64,000 nucleotides of DNA from Spartinivicinus poritis (GCF_028858535.1 NZ_JAPMOU010000026.1:23424-87423), one strand, 5' to 3'; numbered from the stretch's first letter, positions 26,333 to 36,410 are shown. Numbers and translations: made by a program. The notes: generated by a model from the sequence alone, not told the origin.

Positions 26333-27253
26333 ATGTCTATGCAAAAGCCAAAATCTGACAAACTCACCCTTAACAAGCTACAAAAACGCTTACGTCGCGA
26401 AGTGGGCCGAGCCATTGCCGACTTCAATATGATTGAAGACGGTGACAAAGTCATGTGTTGCTTGTCTGGTGGTAAGGACAGCTACACGCTGCTGGATATC
26501 TTGCTTAACCTACAACAACATGCCCCTATCAACTTTTCTATTGTGGCAGTTAACCTGGACCAAAAGCAGCCTGGCTTTCCCGAGGAAGTACTACCTAACT
26601 ACCTAAATTCACTGAATATTGACTATTTAATTGTTGAAGAAGACACTTACAGTATTGTTAAAGACAAAGTACCCGAAGGAAAAACCACCTGTGCCTTATG
26701 CTCAAGACTGAGACGAGGTATCTTATACAGTACCGCAAAAAAGCTAGGCGCCACTAAGATTGCTCTAGGCCATCATCGTGACGATATCATCGAAACCTTA
26801 CTATTAAATATGTTTTATGGTGGCAAAATGAAAGCTATGCCTGCCAAACTGGTTTCAGATGATGGCCAGCACATGGTTATTCGTCCACTAGCCTACAGCC
26901 GTGAAAAAGACATTGCCAAATACGCCAATTTGAAAGATTTTCCGATCATTCCTTGTAACCTGTGTGGCTCTCAGGAAAACCTGCAGCGTAAACAGATGAA
27001 AGCCATGCTAAACCAGTGGGACCGCCAGTTCCCTGGGCGTATTGAAAGCATGTTTCGTGCAACGCAAAATATCGTTCCATCACATATGGTAGACACAAGC
27101 CTGTTTGACTTTCAATCACTAACAACACAAGACCAGCCATTCCCTGATGGAGATCAGGCCTTTGACCCACCCAGCTTAGATTACCAAGCAGGTATTGATG
27201 AAAGCACAGATGCAGAAGAACAACCATCAGTGGTAAAGCTTATTTCACTGTAG
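26333..27253 (+). CDS. ttcA: tRNA 2-thiocytidine biosynthesis protein TtcA
   Basis: Thiolates C32 of certain tRNAs, using ATP and an Fe-S cluster. From the ATG at 26333 the product has 306 residues (E. coli 311). It has the PP-loop SGGKDS at 45-50, [12 protein letters not shown] with Cys120 and Cys123, and a later [15 protein letters not shown] supplying the third cluster cysteine. The start is set by family length and by the TATAAT 40 bp upstream; an in-frame ATG at 26207 adds 42 unrelated residues. The tail ([18 protein letters not shown]) is acidic. Single gene converging on the DUF547 gene. Confidence 0.95.
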   Translation: MSMQKPKSDKLTLNKLQKRLRREVGRAIADFNMIEDGDKVMCCLSGGKDSYTLLDILLNLQQHAPINFSIVAVNLDQKQPGFPEEVLPNYLNSLNIDYLIVEEDTYSIVKDKVPEGKTTCALCSRLRRGILYSTAKKLGATKIALGHHRDDIIETLLLNMFYGGKMKAMPAKLVSDDGQHMVIRPLAYSREKDIAKYANLKDFPIIPCNLCGSQENLQRKQMKAMLNQWDRQFPGRIESMFRATQNIVPSHMVDTSLFDFQSLTTQDQPFPDGDQAFDPPSLDYQAGIDESTDAEEQPSVVKLISL

Positions 27254-27320
27254 CAGAACGCCCAAATAGCAAACACTATTCTAGGTTGGTATCACCTTAC
27301 CAGCCTGTCATACTACTTTT

Positions 27321-28157
27321 TTACTTCTTCACTTCATTTAAATTCCAATCATATTGGTAGCTGATATCGCCTTTAAATTGCGCTAACTGCTTACGCAAAG
27401 CTGGCTGGGCATATTGCTGTAAGTGCTGTATTAAAGCAGTTTCGTTATCACCGAAATCAACCTGATACCAGTCGTATATTTTTGATAATACAAGCCCTTG
27501 CTTCGAAAATGAAACCCCTTTAGCCTGATTGATAAACCGTTTAGTTGCCGCCTCTAATACTTGCTCTTGATTATCTGCCGTTAACGCTTGAGTAGCTAAA
27601 TCAGGGCAACCCAAGCTAGCACAATTGACCACATAGTGAATCCGCTGATCTTGCCAGATAGGCCTGAGAATACGGTGCTCAATATCATTCAAGGTAATTG
27701 CCTGGCCAGCAATACGAATAATTTCATCATCCCAAGGGCCAAAACTAAAAATGCCTTTACCCAGTTTTTTAATTGAGCTGACAGGGTAGTTATTCAACAC
27801 CAATTGTACAGTCAACGCATTATATAAATTAACCCAATAAGCAAACTGCTCTTGTTTTTTATATTGGCGCGGATCAATATGACTCAGTTGTTCAATATAA
27901 CGAGCCAACTGCTGTTTATCACTAGCACTCACTTCATTGTAATTAAACAAATGCCCCTCAGGTTTAACCACCAAGTGTTGGTTTAACAGCTGCTGCCATC
28001 GTTGATGGTTAATTTGGTGGCTATTTTGTTCATTACTGGTTTGCCAAAAATGCCATAAGTTGGCTTTTGGTGCCGCAACAGAAAGAGTAGGCTGACAAAC
28101 GATCAATACAGCCAACCCCCATAATAAACCCCACAGCTTACGTTTCATTACAACCAC
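27321..28157 (-). CDS. Exported DUF547-domain protein
   Basis: 278 residues with a signal peptide (MKRKLWGLLWGLAVLIVCQ..., cleavage near SVAAPKA). The DUF547 domain is clear: FAYWVNLYNALTVQLVLNNYP, ITLNDIEHRILRP, then IHYVVNCASLGCPDLA with its conserved Asn-Cys-Ala and Cys-Pro. The domain has a likely papain-like or related catalytic look (Cys, His), but its biochemistry is not established to my knowledge. GTG start at 28157, with GGGAGG seven bases before it; the ATG three codons in is farther from this site. Confidence 0.85.
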   Translation of the reverse strand: MVVMKRKLWGLLWGLAVLIVCQPTLSVAAPKANLWHFWQTSNEQNSHQINHQRWQQLLNQHLVVKPEGHLFNYNEVSASDKQQLARYIEQLSHIDPRQYKKQEQFAYWVNLYNALTVQLVLNNYPVSSIKKLGKGIFSFGPWDDEIIRIAGQAITLNDIEHRILRPIWQDQRIHYVVNCASLGCPDLATQALTADNQEQVLEAATKRFINQAKGVSFSKQGLVLSKIYDWYQVDFGDNETALIQHLQQYAQPALRKQLAQFKGDISYQYDWNLNEVKK

Positions 28158-28573
28158 TTATTAACCTCCCGATAAATTAAGCCTTCTTTACATTAGTAAA
28201 AGAAAGGTACGGTTTGATAACTCTTTCATTTTCAAACTAAAGATATGTTTTGTTCATAACTATTAGTCATATAAATAAGGAAAAAGGTTAATAATGTTTA
28301 AAAAAACGCTTTATAAGCACTGAAAACTATAACAAATCAAGTGACCCTGTAAGCTGATTTATTTATACTGAACCTGTTAACTGGATTTAACATAAGCTAA
28401 TAAAAGAAATAAAAACGCATAAAAAACAAACCATAAACTAACAATAACAGGTACAAAAAGCAGCCATTTATACTGCTCCCTAAGTTTTAAGAGTAACCTA
28501 AATGTGGTGAAACAATTTTTTTGTTTTCCGTATGCTGCTTTCAAGAATCAACAAGTAGGGCATCCCCTTATCT
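28158..28573. other. Intergenic region, no feature recognised
   Basis: About 415 bp of very AT-rich DNA between the DUF547 gene and the repeat copy at 28574. It carries the DUF547 leader at its left end. I see no defensible reading frame and no clear -35/-10 pair. Confidence 0.4.
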
Positions 28574-28749
28574 ATAGCCAATGCGAATGATTTTTAGGGG
28601 CGGCCGTCGAGCGATGAGGCCCCATGAGTTTATGTTTTTATACATGATTGGGGTGAAGGCAGTTAAATGCTCCTGCTGAAACTGCATTCCCACCATCCAT
28701 GGTGGTCAGCGACGACAACAAACCCTAAAGATCCATTCGCGAAGGGTAT
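28574..28749. repeat. Dispersed repeat with imperfect terminal inverted ends, long copy
   Basis: Left end ATAGCCAATGCGAATG (28574-28589) and right end CATTCGCGAAGGGTAT (28734-28749) are imperfect inverted copies. The right portion, from ACTGCATTCCCACCATCC to the end, matches the shorter copy at 3919-4016 at most positions. About 80 bp of extra sequence on the left includes a GC-rich palindromic section (GGGGCGGCCG to GAGGCCCC). It ends 44 bp before the Yip1-family gene, so it may carry or displace its promoter. Confidence 0.65.
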
Positions 28750-28793
28750 GATGTCTACTTTACTTGATACTTAAAAAGCCAAGGAGGTAACAC

Positions 28794-29399
28794 ATGCTGT
28801 TAAATCACATCTGGGGGTTATTTACAACTCCCCAACAAGAGTGGCGGCTCATTCGTAATGAATCTAATTCAGTTAGTAAAATTTACTTAACTCATGTTCT
28901 ATTACTTGCTGCGATCCCTGCTATTTGTGGATATATTGGCTTTACTCAAGTGGGTTGGTCAGTCGGCACCGACAAGCTGGTCAAGCTCACTGAAGCCAAT
29001 GCTGCAAGCATGGCTTTGCTGGGTTACATGGCGATGTTAGCAGGCATTTTTGTCATGGGCTGCTTTATTCAGTGGATGGCCAAAACCTATCATGCCAATA
29101 CTACCTTAAGTCAGACTATTGTCTTTGCCGCTTATACCGCCACCCCCTTGTTCCTTACCGGCCTGGGTGCTCTATTACCCAACGTATGGCTCAATCTGTT
29201 TCTTGTCATTGCTGGGGCCAGTTATGCAACCTACCTACTCTACACTGGTATTCCTGTTATGATGAAGGTACCCAAAGAAGTCGGTTTTTTATTTGCCAGC
29301 AGCGTGCTTTGTGTCGGGTTGGTGGTGCTCGTTTCAATGATCACTATCACCGTTTTATTTTGGGGCATTGGCATTGGACCATCACAAGTAGTCTTTTAA
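28794..29399 (+). CDS. Yip1-family integral membrane protein
   Basis: 201 residues with five membrane helices. The N-terminal phrase LNHIWGLFTTPQQEWRLIR is the hallmark of bacterial Yip1-family proteins, a cytosolic amphipathic stretch before the first span; QTIVFAAYTATPLFLTGLGAL and YLLYTGIPVMM are also characteristic. The role in bacteria is unknown. A strong AAGGAGG lies six bases before the ATG. A perfect hairpin separates it from sprT downstream, so the two are probably separate transcripts. Confidence 0.8.
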   Translation: MLLNHIWGLFTTPQQEWRLIRNESNSVSKIYLTHVLLLAAIPAICGYIGFTQVGWSVGTDKLVKLTEANAASMALLGYMAMLAGIFVMGCFIQWMAKTYHANTTLSQTIVFAAYTATPLFLTGLGALLPNVWLNLFLVIAGASYATYLLYTGIPVMMKVPKEVGFLFASSVLCVGLVVLVSMITITVLFWGIGIGPSQVVF

Positions 29400-29430
29400 T
29401 TTCTCTTGGCAGTTACAAGTCAACCGCCTA

Positions 29431-29459
29431 CAATTGCCGAATAGATTATTCGGCAATTG
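29431..29459. terminator. Perfect 13-bp hairpin between the Yip1 gene and sprT
   Basis: CAATTGCCGAATA and TATTCGGCAATTG pair perfectly around the loop GAT. It lies 32 bp after the Yip1-family stop and 16 bp before the sprT ATG, where it could end transcription or mask the sprT ribosome-binding site. No T run follows. Confidence 0.55.
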
Positions 29460-29474
29460 ATGTGTTAGTTAAAA

Positions 29475-29951
29475 ATGCTTGAAGATGCAGTGGTTAAGCG
29501 AGTAAGAGTGTTAATCTGCCTGGCTGAAACCCGTTTTGGCAGAATGTTTCAAATGCCCACTATTCGCTTTGACCTAACAGGTACTTGTGCAGGTACTGCC
29601 GACTGGCTTAACAATGAGGTGCGCTTCAACGCTTTATTTCTAGCCCACCATCAACAACATTTTATTACTCATACCGTTGCCCATGAAGTAGCACACTTAA
29701 TTGCCCCTCTCGTTTACGGCAGTCGCATAAAGCCCCATGGTAAAGAGTGGCAGTTCGTGATGATACAAGTATTTCGTTGCCCAGCAGAACGCTGTCATCA
29801 ATATGACTTAGCGACCCTCAATAACCAGCGCCGCTACGATTGTCATTGTGCTCAACCCGTTTGGTTGGGGCCAATACAACATAAACGTGCTCAGCAAGGG
29901 ACACGCTATATTTGTAAACAGTGTCGACAGCCACTAAAAGCAGCAGTGTGA
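29475..29951 (+). CDS. sprT: SprT-family zinc metalloprotease-like protein
   Basis: 158 residues (E. coli SprT 165). The active-site motif HTVAHEVAHLI places HExxH at residues 70-74, followed by HGKEWQFVMIQVF, the conserved third-ligand region. The C-terminus has paired Cys (CHCAQPVW and ICKQCRQ) forming the zinc ribbon. The fold matches eukaryotic SprT/Spartan proteases, although the cellular job of the bacterial protein is not established. The start lies just after a perfect hairpin, which may control expression. Confidence 0.9.
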   Translation: MLEDAVVKRVRVLICLAETRFGRMFQMPTIRFDLTGTCAGTADWLNNEVRFNALFLAHHQQHFITHTVAHEVAHLIAPLVYGSRIKPHGKEWQFVMIQVFRCPAERCHQYDLATLNNQRRYDCHCAQPVWLGPIQHKRAQQGTRYICKQCRQPLKAAV

Positions 29952-30490
29952 CTACAAAATACCATCAAACTCATCTCTTAATTCAGTCAAGTGATAACCA
30001 CACTAATAAGGTATTGCTAATTAAGAAGATCATTTAAAGGAGTAAAAAGTTTATCTCAACAAACAAGTAACACACTGCACGTTATTTTTTAATGTCTATT
30101 TTTTATCACTAAAAAACTAATTTGAAGATTCTTTCTATTTAACAACTAATTTTTTAATCGGCTCATCCTTTATAAAAAAACCTATGTATTTATTCTCAAA
30201 TAGTGCCATTTCATTGAACTAAGGGTGTCATTATTGGCCTACACAGGGAACAATAGCGCCAGGAACGTAGCGGTTGATTTAGCTCTGAGAGTTGATCAAA
30301 TACCGAACAGGGAATTGAGTTAGCAAGTTCGCACAGGTTTTATTAATTGACTCATTAAGTTTATTAACTGAGTTGTTGGTTTTTTATTCGCTCTTGGCTT
30401 ATATACCTAAGCTATATTCTGAACAATAAGTCATGCTTTGAACACATTGGCGCCAACAACCTATATTGTTAAATTAAAGGATAAGTGCTA
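29952..30490. other. Long AT-rich leader region before the large lipoprotein gene
   Basis: About 540 bp without a defensible reading frame. It includes AAAGGA (30476-30481) as ribosome-binding site for the next gene. A CTGAGAG sequence near 30284 recalls a thi-box, but the other conserved parts are missing. No repeat or terminator of note. Confidence 0.4.
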
Positions 30491-33400
30491 ATGAAATCGC
30501 CAGCGATATACATTGCTCTAGTCAGCATTTTGTCTCTCTGCCTGACTGGCTGTCCAGACTCAAGTAGCTCTAAGCCAAAACCCGATACAAAGACAACAGA
30601 ACCTGATGCTCCTCCTCCATCATCACCTGTTGGAGATAATGATAATAATGACACTGAACCTGATGATCCTGTCGTCAATAACGATCCTCCTCCTGCACCA
30701 AGCCAACCCGCACCCGATACACCTGTGAAGGCTGGGGAAAAAATTACTGAAATTATTATTACCCACGCAGAAGGCAAACCACTGGCTGACTACATCACGT
30801 TTGGCCATGTATTTAAGCTTGGTGAAATTAGCGCCAACGAAACTGTGTTGCTAAAAAATGCTAAGGGCAATTTAATTCGCACTCAAGTTGATAAAAAAGC
30901 GACTCATCCTGATGGTTCACTAAGACACGCTATCATCAGTGCTAAAGTCAACCTCCACAACTCACAAGAAACCTTCTCACTATTTAAAGGAACTGGGGCC
31001 AATCCTGGTTCGCCCATTACCCGCGCTCAGTTGCAACAATATAATTTTGACTTAACCCTACGACTTGACGTTGAAGGTACTGCTTATCAGCTCAAACTGG
31101 CAGATGTGATTAAAAATGGTACTTTAGAAAAGCAGTGGCTTGCGGGTGGTATTGCTAATGAATTTATTTTTAGTAGCCCAATTAAAAACAGCCAGGGGCA
31201 GCCTCACCCTCACTTACATGCTCGCTTCTACCTGAGAACTTATGGTAGTAATAACGAAAAAGCCAAAGTTTCAGTGATTGTTGAGAATACCTATGCTTAT
31301 CAACCCAATCCCCGCAACTATACCTATAATGTTACGCTGACCAGCCAGGGTAAAACCCTTTTACAACAAAATGCTGTTGAGCACTATCATCATGCCCGCT
31401 GGAAACGAGATGTTATTTTAAAGGGCAATGACCCTCTTCATATTGTCTTTAACAAAAATTACTTAATCAATACCAAAGCATTTCCTTTATATGACCCATC
31501 TATTCAAGTGGATGAATCAACGGCTAATAAGTACTACCAGAACTACCAAAAAAACAGTCAGCTAATGAATATAGGTACTGTGACAGCATACATGCCTACT
31601 ACCGGTGGGCGTGCGGATATTGGCCCACTTCCAGGCTGGACCGCCAGTTATTTAATTAGCCAGGATAAACGACTTAAAAATGTCACCTTGGGCAATGCTA
31701 GCCAAGCTGGCTCCTGGTCTATCCACTATCGAAATAAGGAAACAGGTCAAGTCGTTCGGATTGATAAAAAGCCTTATGCAGGCTTAAAAGGAACCCCCCA
31801 TGACTTTAAAAACCCCGAAACAGGAAAATCTGAAGCATTTCCTAACTGCTCGTCGTGTAAGAGTCCTTACAAGCCTGATAGTGCTCATCAGCCATCCTTA
31901 GCCTATCTACCTTACACTTTAACAGGGGATTATTATTATTTAGAAGAACTCCAGTTTTGGGTAACTTATAACTTACTCAACACCAATCCTTGGTATCGAC
32001 GCAAAGGACAAGGTATTTTTAGAAACTTACAGATTCGTGGAGAAGCTTGGTCATTACGTACCTTAGGGCAAGCAGCATATATTACTCCAGACCACCAACG
32101 CTCGCTTAAGTCATACTTCAAGCAAGTGCTGGATAATAACTTATCTTATTTAGAAGATATGTATATCAATAAAACGGATAGCGACCGTAAAGGTAATGAA
32201 GCGCTAATCGACAACTTTGCTGTCCGCACGGGTACCAACCCTTTGGCTTATGATAACCAGACAGGCCTTGCGCCTTGGATGGACGACCTTCACACTTGGT
32301 CGCTTGGCTTTTTAAATGAACTGGGCTTTACCAAAGCCAAAAACATTCTAGACATTCGGGCTAAATTCAGTGTTGAAAGAATGCTTAACCCTGGATTTTG
32401 CTGGATTTTTGCTAGTAACTACAGCCTTAAAGTAAGGGATAATTTAGGCAACAAGCAATTCAAAACCTATCGTTCATTTGCTGAAGCATTTTCAAAAACA
32501 ACCAGCATTGACTTAGCAAAACTGCCTTGCAACTCCAAAGGTATGTTTGACTACTATAATCAAAAAAATCAAAAAACGTTAAAGCTTGGGGAAATGGTCG
32601 GCTATGCTACATCAACAGAGGGCTTCCCTTCTCACCTTCAGATTGCATTAGCTGTTGTTGCCGACTCAAACTACTCCAATGCAATGCAAGCCTGGGAGAC
32701 TTTTGCTAGTCGTTCAATGAAGCCTAATTACAATATAAGGCCTCAGTTAGCACTGGTTCCTCGCAGCCAATACACTCAAGCTGATGATATAATCAACACG
32801 CAAGGATCAAGCTATCACCCTGAAACCCCTAGTCAAACCCTAGTGGTCAACCCAGTTAATTTGCCGCCATCCAAAGATGATACAAATGATGATGACAACA
32901 ATGATGACGTTATTATCATAGAAGACCCTGATGACCAGGTTGAAGCAGCCTTTCATTACTCCAGTTCAGGCACAGCCCAAGCCACCACCCTATCAAAAGC
33001 CAAAAGTGAGCAAAAGGCTAAAAGTGGCAGCAAGTCAGTGAGTAAGGTGACTGCTATTAACGATATTGTTAATAATATGAAGCCGGGGCAATGGTATTAT
33101 GTCAATACCCATAACACCTTAGCTGACGTATTTCCCACAAAACCCCACGACAGTTGGGGAAACACAGGCCCAACTGCCGTGTTATCAGCATGGTCTGGTG
33201 GTGCAGTTGGTAATGGTCAGCTGCTACTCTGGGGTGGAGGTCGATCCAACTACGGAGGTAATGAAGTCTATAGCCTAGATTTAACAACCTTACAGTGGCA
33301 CCAGCTAACAGAACCAAGCCTTTACTATCGCGACACACGAGGTAATTGTGTTGACCCCAACAATCAGCCAGTTGACAACTGCCTGACCATGGATCAAACC

Positions 33401-34216
33401 CCTACTGCTGCTCACTCCTATGATGCTGTTCAATATCTGCCTAACTTGGGAAAATTCTGGATGGGGCCTGGTACACTATATGGCCGGGGTAAAACGACAT
33501 CACAGCAGCAATCATATTTTTTTGATTCTCAGTCCAGACAATGGACTCAACAACAAACCATCCCTCTATCTGGCAAACTAAGCTCAGCTTACGATAAACA
33601 AACAGGGTACATTTTAGTCGCTAATGGCAAAAAAATGGTTGCTTATGACCCTGTCAACAACCAAATAAAGCACAAGTCGCCTACAGGCCCTGACTTTGGA
33701 GGTGCTTCACCAGCAGGTTTTGCCCCAGACCGCCGACTATTTATTCAACTTCTTGATTCACAAGTCAGCTATTATGACCTATCTAATATGAACTGGCATA
33801 ATTCAAGTAGTAAACTACCAAAAATTAAAACCGCACCCCTGTATATCATTCAAAATGGTAAACGAGAGCGCTTTCAATTGGGGCAAGGCCAACTGAAAGA
33901 GGAACCGACTTCACTTCGCCACTATGGAATTGATTACGATACAGTTAACAGAGTATTCGTATTGTGGAATGGTAGCAGTAATACCATCACCTTGAACCCT
34001 GAAACTTGGACACTCACAGAGCATCAACCCACGCTGACAGGAAATACCCCCAGCCAATATAATCACCAGGGAAATCGAAAAGATCGAGGCATTTTTGGTC
34101 GATGGCGATATGTGCCTGAGTGGAGCAGCTTTATTGGCTATAATGATCAAAACCAAGGTCTGTGGCTATACCAGCTGCCCTACCAGACATATAACACTGT
34201 TGCAATACAGAAGTAG
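30491..34216 (+). CDS. Giant lipoprotein: RIFT-barrel-like, alpha/alpha-toroid and kelch-like regions
   Basis: 1241 residues from the ATG at 30491 (AAAGGA nine bases upstream). Lipobox LTGC, Cys21 lipidated. Then a Pro/Asp/Asn linker to about residue 85. Next comes a beta-rich region with GHVFKLGEISANETVLL and ATHPDGSLRHAIISA, resembling the RIFT-barrel N-domain of exo-rhamnogalacturonan lyase-like proteins. Around 460-720 is a helical part with AHQPSLAYLPYTLTGDYYYL and QIRGEAWSLRTLGQAAY, typical of alpha/alpha-toroid polysaccharide-active enzymes, with a CSSC site. A second acidic linker (about 765-800) leads to a kelch/beta-propeller-like end (LLLWGGGRSNYGGNEVYSLD). I infer a surface carbohydrate-processing or -binding protein; it lies directly upstream of the polysaccharide genes. 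Domain limits are estimates. Confidence 0.6.
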   Translation: MKSPAIYIALVSILSLCLTGCPDSSSSKPKPDTKTTEPDAPPPSSPVGDNDNNDTEPDDPVVNNDPPPAPSQPAPDTPVKAGEKITEIIITHAEGKPLADYITFGHVFKLGEISANETVLLKNAKGNLIRTQVDKKATHPDGSLRHAIISAKVNLHNSQETFSLFKGTGANPGSPITRAQLQQYNFDLTLRLDVEGTAYQLKLADVIKNGTLEKQWLAGGIANEFIFSSPIKNSQGQPHPHLHARFYLRTYGSNNEKAKVSVIVENTYAYQPNPRNYTYNVTLTSQGKTLLQQNAVEHYHHARWKRDVILKGNDPLHIVFNKNYLINTKAFPLYDPSIQVDESTANKYYQNYQKNSQLMNIGTVTAYMPTTGGRADIGPLPGWTASYLISQDKRLKNVTLGNASQAGSWSIHYRNKETGQVVRIDKKPYAGLKGTPHDFKNPETGKSEAFPNCSSCKSPYKPDSAHQPSLAYLPYTLTGDYYYLEELQFWVTYNLLNTNPWYRRKGQGIFRNLQIRGEAWSLRTLGQAAYITPDHQRSLKSYFKQVLDNNLSYLEDMYINKTDSDRKGNEALIDNFAVRTGTNPLAYDNQTGLAPWMDDLHTWSLGFLNELGFTKAKNILDIRAKFSVERMLNPGFCWIFASNYSLKVRDNLGNKQFKTYRSFAEAFSKTTSIDLAKLPCNSKGMFDYYNQKNQKTLKLGEMVGYATSTEGFPSHLQIALAVVADSNYSNAMQAWETFASRSMKPNYNIRPQLALVPRSQYTQADDIINTQGSSYHPETPSQTLVVNPVNLPPSKDDTNDDDNNDDVIIIEDPDDQVEAAFHYSSSGTAQATTLSKAKSEQKAKSGSKSVSKVTAINDIVNNMKPGQWYYVNTHNTLADVFPTKPHDSWGNTGPTAVLSAWSGGAVGNGQLLLWGGGRSNYGGNEVYSLDLTTLQWHQLTEPSLYYRDTRGNCVDPNNQPVDNCLTMDQTPTAAHSYDAVQYLPNLGKFWMGPGTLYGRGKTTSQQQSYFFDSQSRQWTQQQTIPLSGKLSSAYDKQTGYILVANGKKMVAYDPVNNQIKHKSPTGPDFGGASPAGFAPDRRLFIQLLDSQVSYYDLSNMNWHNSSSKLPKIKTAPLYIIQNGKRERFQLGQGQLKEEPTSLRHYGIDYDTVNRVFVLWNGSSNTITLNPETWTLTEHQPTLTGNTPSQYNHQGNRKDRGIFGRWRYVPEWSSFIGYNDQNQGLWLYQLPYQTYNTVAIQK

Positions 34217-34967
34217 TTTTTAGCATGTGTACCCCTTAGCTGATCAGTTATCAGATACTGCAACCCTTACAAGCGAGATAATACCTAGAGCTACAGATAA
34301 ATTCCTTAAATTAAAACACCGCTTCCTAGTATTTAGGTTTTACTTAGAGAAAGTTAAAACAAGAAGTTGAACATTTGTTCTGTCAAGCCAGCAAAGAATA
34401 GGCTGTGAATTACTATTGACTTACTGAAAAATAAATTCATGGAATGAGGTAATTATCTCTATGTAATTAAGACAATACAGGAGCAATAAACTGCCATCAC
34501 TCCAGCCTTTTAGGTTATCTAAATTCCTAGGGTAAGTTGCAATTGTAAAACTTGCTCTAAATAACCCTACACTGTATGTGTATGCCTCTTTATTTGCACA
34601 CCTAAAAATGACTCATGATAGGTATACCCTTCATTAAAACTCACAAAGTTTAACCGGTAGTTTTGGTGCAAACTTAAAATATCGACTAGAACAGAAGAGC
34701 ACTTATAATGTATTGATTTGTAAAGCTAAACTTAGTAGAGTAGGCTCCAGTGTAACCGTTGGTTTTATATGAGCTTAAGTTTTCTGATATTCTCTTTATA
34801 AGTATTTTATGTTAGCAGGCTAAGCAAAACTAGCAATGTTAAAATAGTAGTTAACTAAGCCATAATACAACTCAATCTTTACATGAATAATATTACCTAC
34901 TTTTTGCTATACACTTTTGGAAAGTCAAATAAAAATCTACTATAAGTTTTTTGTTTGCACTCAACTT
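34217..34967. other. Long non-coding gap before the polysaccharide genes
   Basis: About 750 bp, very AT-rich, with no defensible reading frame. No JUMPstart/ops element (GGCGGTAGC) was found. A fragment near 34632, TATACCCTTCATT, resembles the outer end of the dispersed repeat at 3919 and 28574 but is too short to call. Confidence 0.4.
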
Positions 34968-36410
34968 ATGGATAAAACGTTTACACAGAAAGCCAAGACT
35001 GCATTATTCTGGACTGCAACCGCAAGGTTTGGAGCGCAGCTATTCTCTTGGGCATCAACATTTTTAGTTATTCGCTATATCAACTCAACTGCTTATGGCA
35101 TTATTAGTTTAGCTGAAATTTCATTTTCATTATTCGTACTCATTAGCAGTAACGGTCTAGCTGAAAGTCTTATCCAAACCAAAGAATTATCAAAAAATCA
35201 AATACGTAATTTATTGGGATTTTATATCCTTATATGTGCAAGTCTTTTTATAGTTCACATTTCAATTGCACGACCATTGACCGAATACTTTTCAGAGCCT
35301 GCACTTTTTGAGGTGCTAATAGCTTTGTCCTTTACATTCCTATTAATACCCTGGATTGCTTTACCTTCAGCCCTACTTTCAAGAGAGATGGACTTTAAAA
35401 AGAAGTCCATTGCTGATCTGATAGCATCTATACTATCAGCAACCATTGCCCTGACTATGGCCATCAATAACTTTCAACATTGGGCCTTAGTAACGTCTAT
35501 GATATTTATGTTTGTTTACCAAGCTATCAGCTATTGTGTGATTGCAAAATTTATCGTAGTCCCTAGCTTCCACTTCAGTAAGATAAAGCATTTTATTGCT
35601 TTTGGTAGCATTATTACCCTTACATCAATCATCTGGTCTCTTTACACTAAGGTTGATCTACTGATTGCTGGCCGGTTCCTCACGACAGAACAAATTGGAA
35701 TCTTTGCTGTTGCTGCTAGCCTGGCAATGTTACCGATGACTAAACTAATTCCTATTATTGGACAAGTCGCTTTCCCTCTATACTCAAAAAAACAACAAAA
35801 CCAACATGAAATTAAATACTATTTTCTCAAGAGTCAACGTTTAGGAGGGATCATTTCATTCCCCATTTTTTTCGGAATGGCTGCTACTGGATATTACACA
35901 TTACCTTTAATTTTGGGAGACAAATGGTCAGATACGGCTCTTCCCTTCACGTTACTTTGCCTTGTAGTACCTCTCAGATTCTCAATGAACCTCTTCTCTC
36001 CAGCAACTAAAGGCATTGGTAAACCCAAAGTCAATCTGGTTAATACATTAATTATGATAACCAGCTTATCAATAGGAGTAATAGTCTTTATAGACCATGG
36101 CATTTTAGGTTTAGTGTTAGCTTGGCTAGTAGTAACACCCATACAATTTATCTTATGTACCAATATATCATGTAAAGCACTAAATATACGTTTCAAAGAA
36201 TTTATACAAAGCTTATTACCAGGCTTTTTGGCTAGCACAGTCATGGCTATTTTAGTCTTATCATTTTATTTTAAAACATATGGATGGTTATCAGATTTTC
36301 AGATATTTATAGCTGCTATCATCATCGGCTCTTTAACATATCTGGCTTTTTTATCGCTATTTTTTAAAGAAACATTAAAAGAGTTAACTTCCTTTTTAAA
36401 AACCAGTTGA
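34968..36410 (+). CDS. Wzx-like polysaccharide flippase
   Basis: 480-residue inner-membrane protein with about 12-14 helices. It opens MDKTFTQKAKTALFWTATAR, typical of MOP-superfamily oligosaccharide flippases (Polysacc_synt type), followed by long hydrophobic stretches, GRFLTTEQIGIFAVAASLAMLP in the middle and PATKGIGKPKV later. Such proteins move lipid-linked oligosaccharide across the membrane for polymerisation. Start: ATG at 34968; an upstream TTG at 34917 gives extra residues unlike the family. It is first of three plus-strand genes in the locus. Confidence 0.85.
   Translation: MDKTFTQKAKTALFWTATARFGAQLFSWASTFLVIRYINSTAYGIISLAEISFSLFVLISSNGLAESLIQTKELSKNQIRNLLGFYILICASLFIVHISIARPLTEYFSEPALFEVLIALSFTFLLIPWIALPSALLSREMDFKKKSIADLIASILSATIALTMAINNFQHWALVTSMIFMFVYQAISYCVIAKFIVVPSFHFSKIKHFIAFGSIITLTSIIWSLYTKVDLLIAGRFLTTEQIGIFAVAASLAMLPMTKLIPIIGQVAFPLYSKKQQNQHEIKYYFLKSQRLGGIISFPIFFGMAATGYYTLPLILGDKWSDTALPFTLLCLVVPLRFSMNLFSPATKGIGKPKVNLVNTLIMITSLSIGVIVFIDHGILGLVLAWLVVTPIQFILCTNISCKALNIRFKEFIQSLLPGFLASTVMAILVLSFYFKTYGWLSDFQIFIAAIIIGSLTYLAFLSLFFKETLKELTSFLKTS

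Noticed and set aside
30240..30310. CTGAGAG followed by GAACAGGGAA, recalling a TPP riboswitch
   Set aside because: The order and the other conserved helices are missing, and the gene downstream is not thiamin-related.
30469..30777. Antisense reading frame rich in Gly and Ser opposite the lipoprotein gene
   Set aside because: It is the mirror of the Pro/Asp-rich linker of the lipoprotein and has no ribosome-binding site or known relative.
34625..34650. TATACCCTTCATT as a third copy of the dispersed repeat
   Set aside because: Only the outer dozen bases agree; no matching partner end or shared interior.
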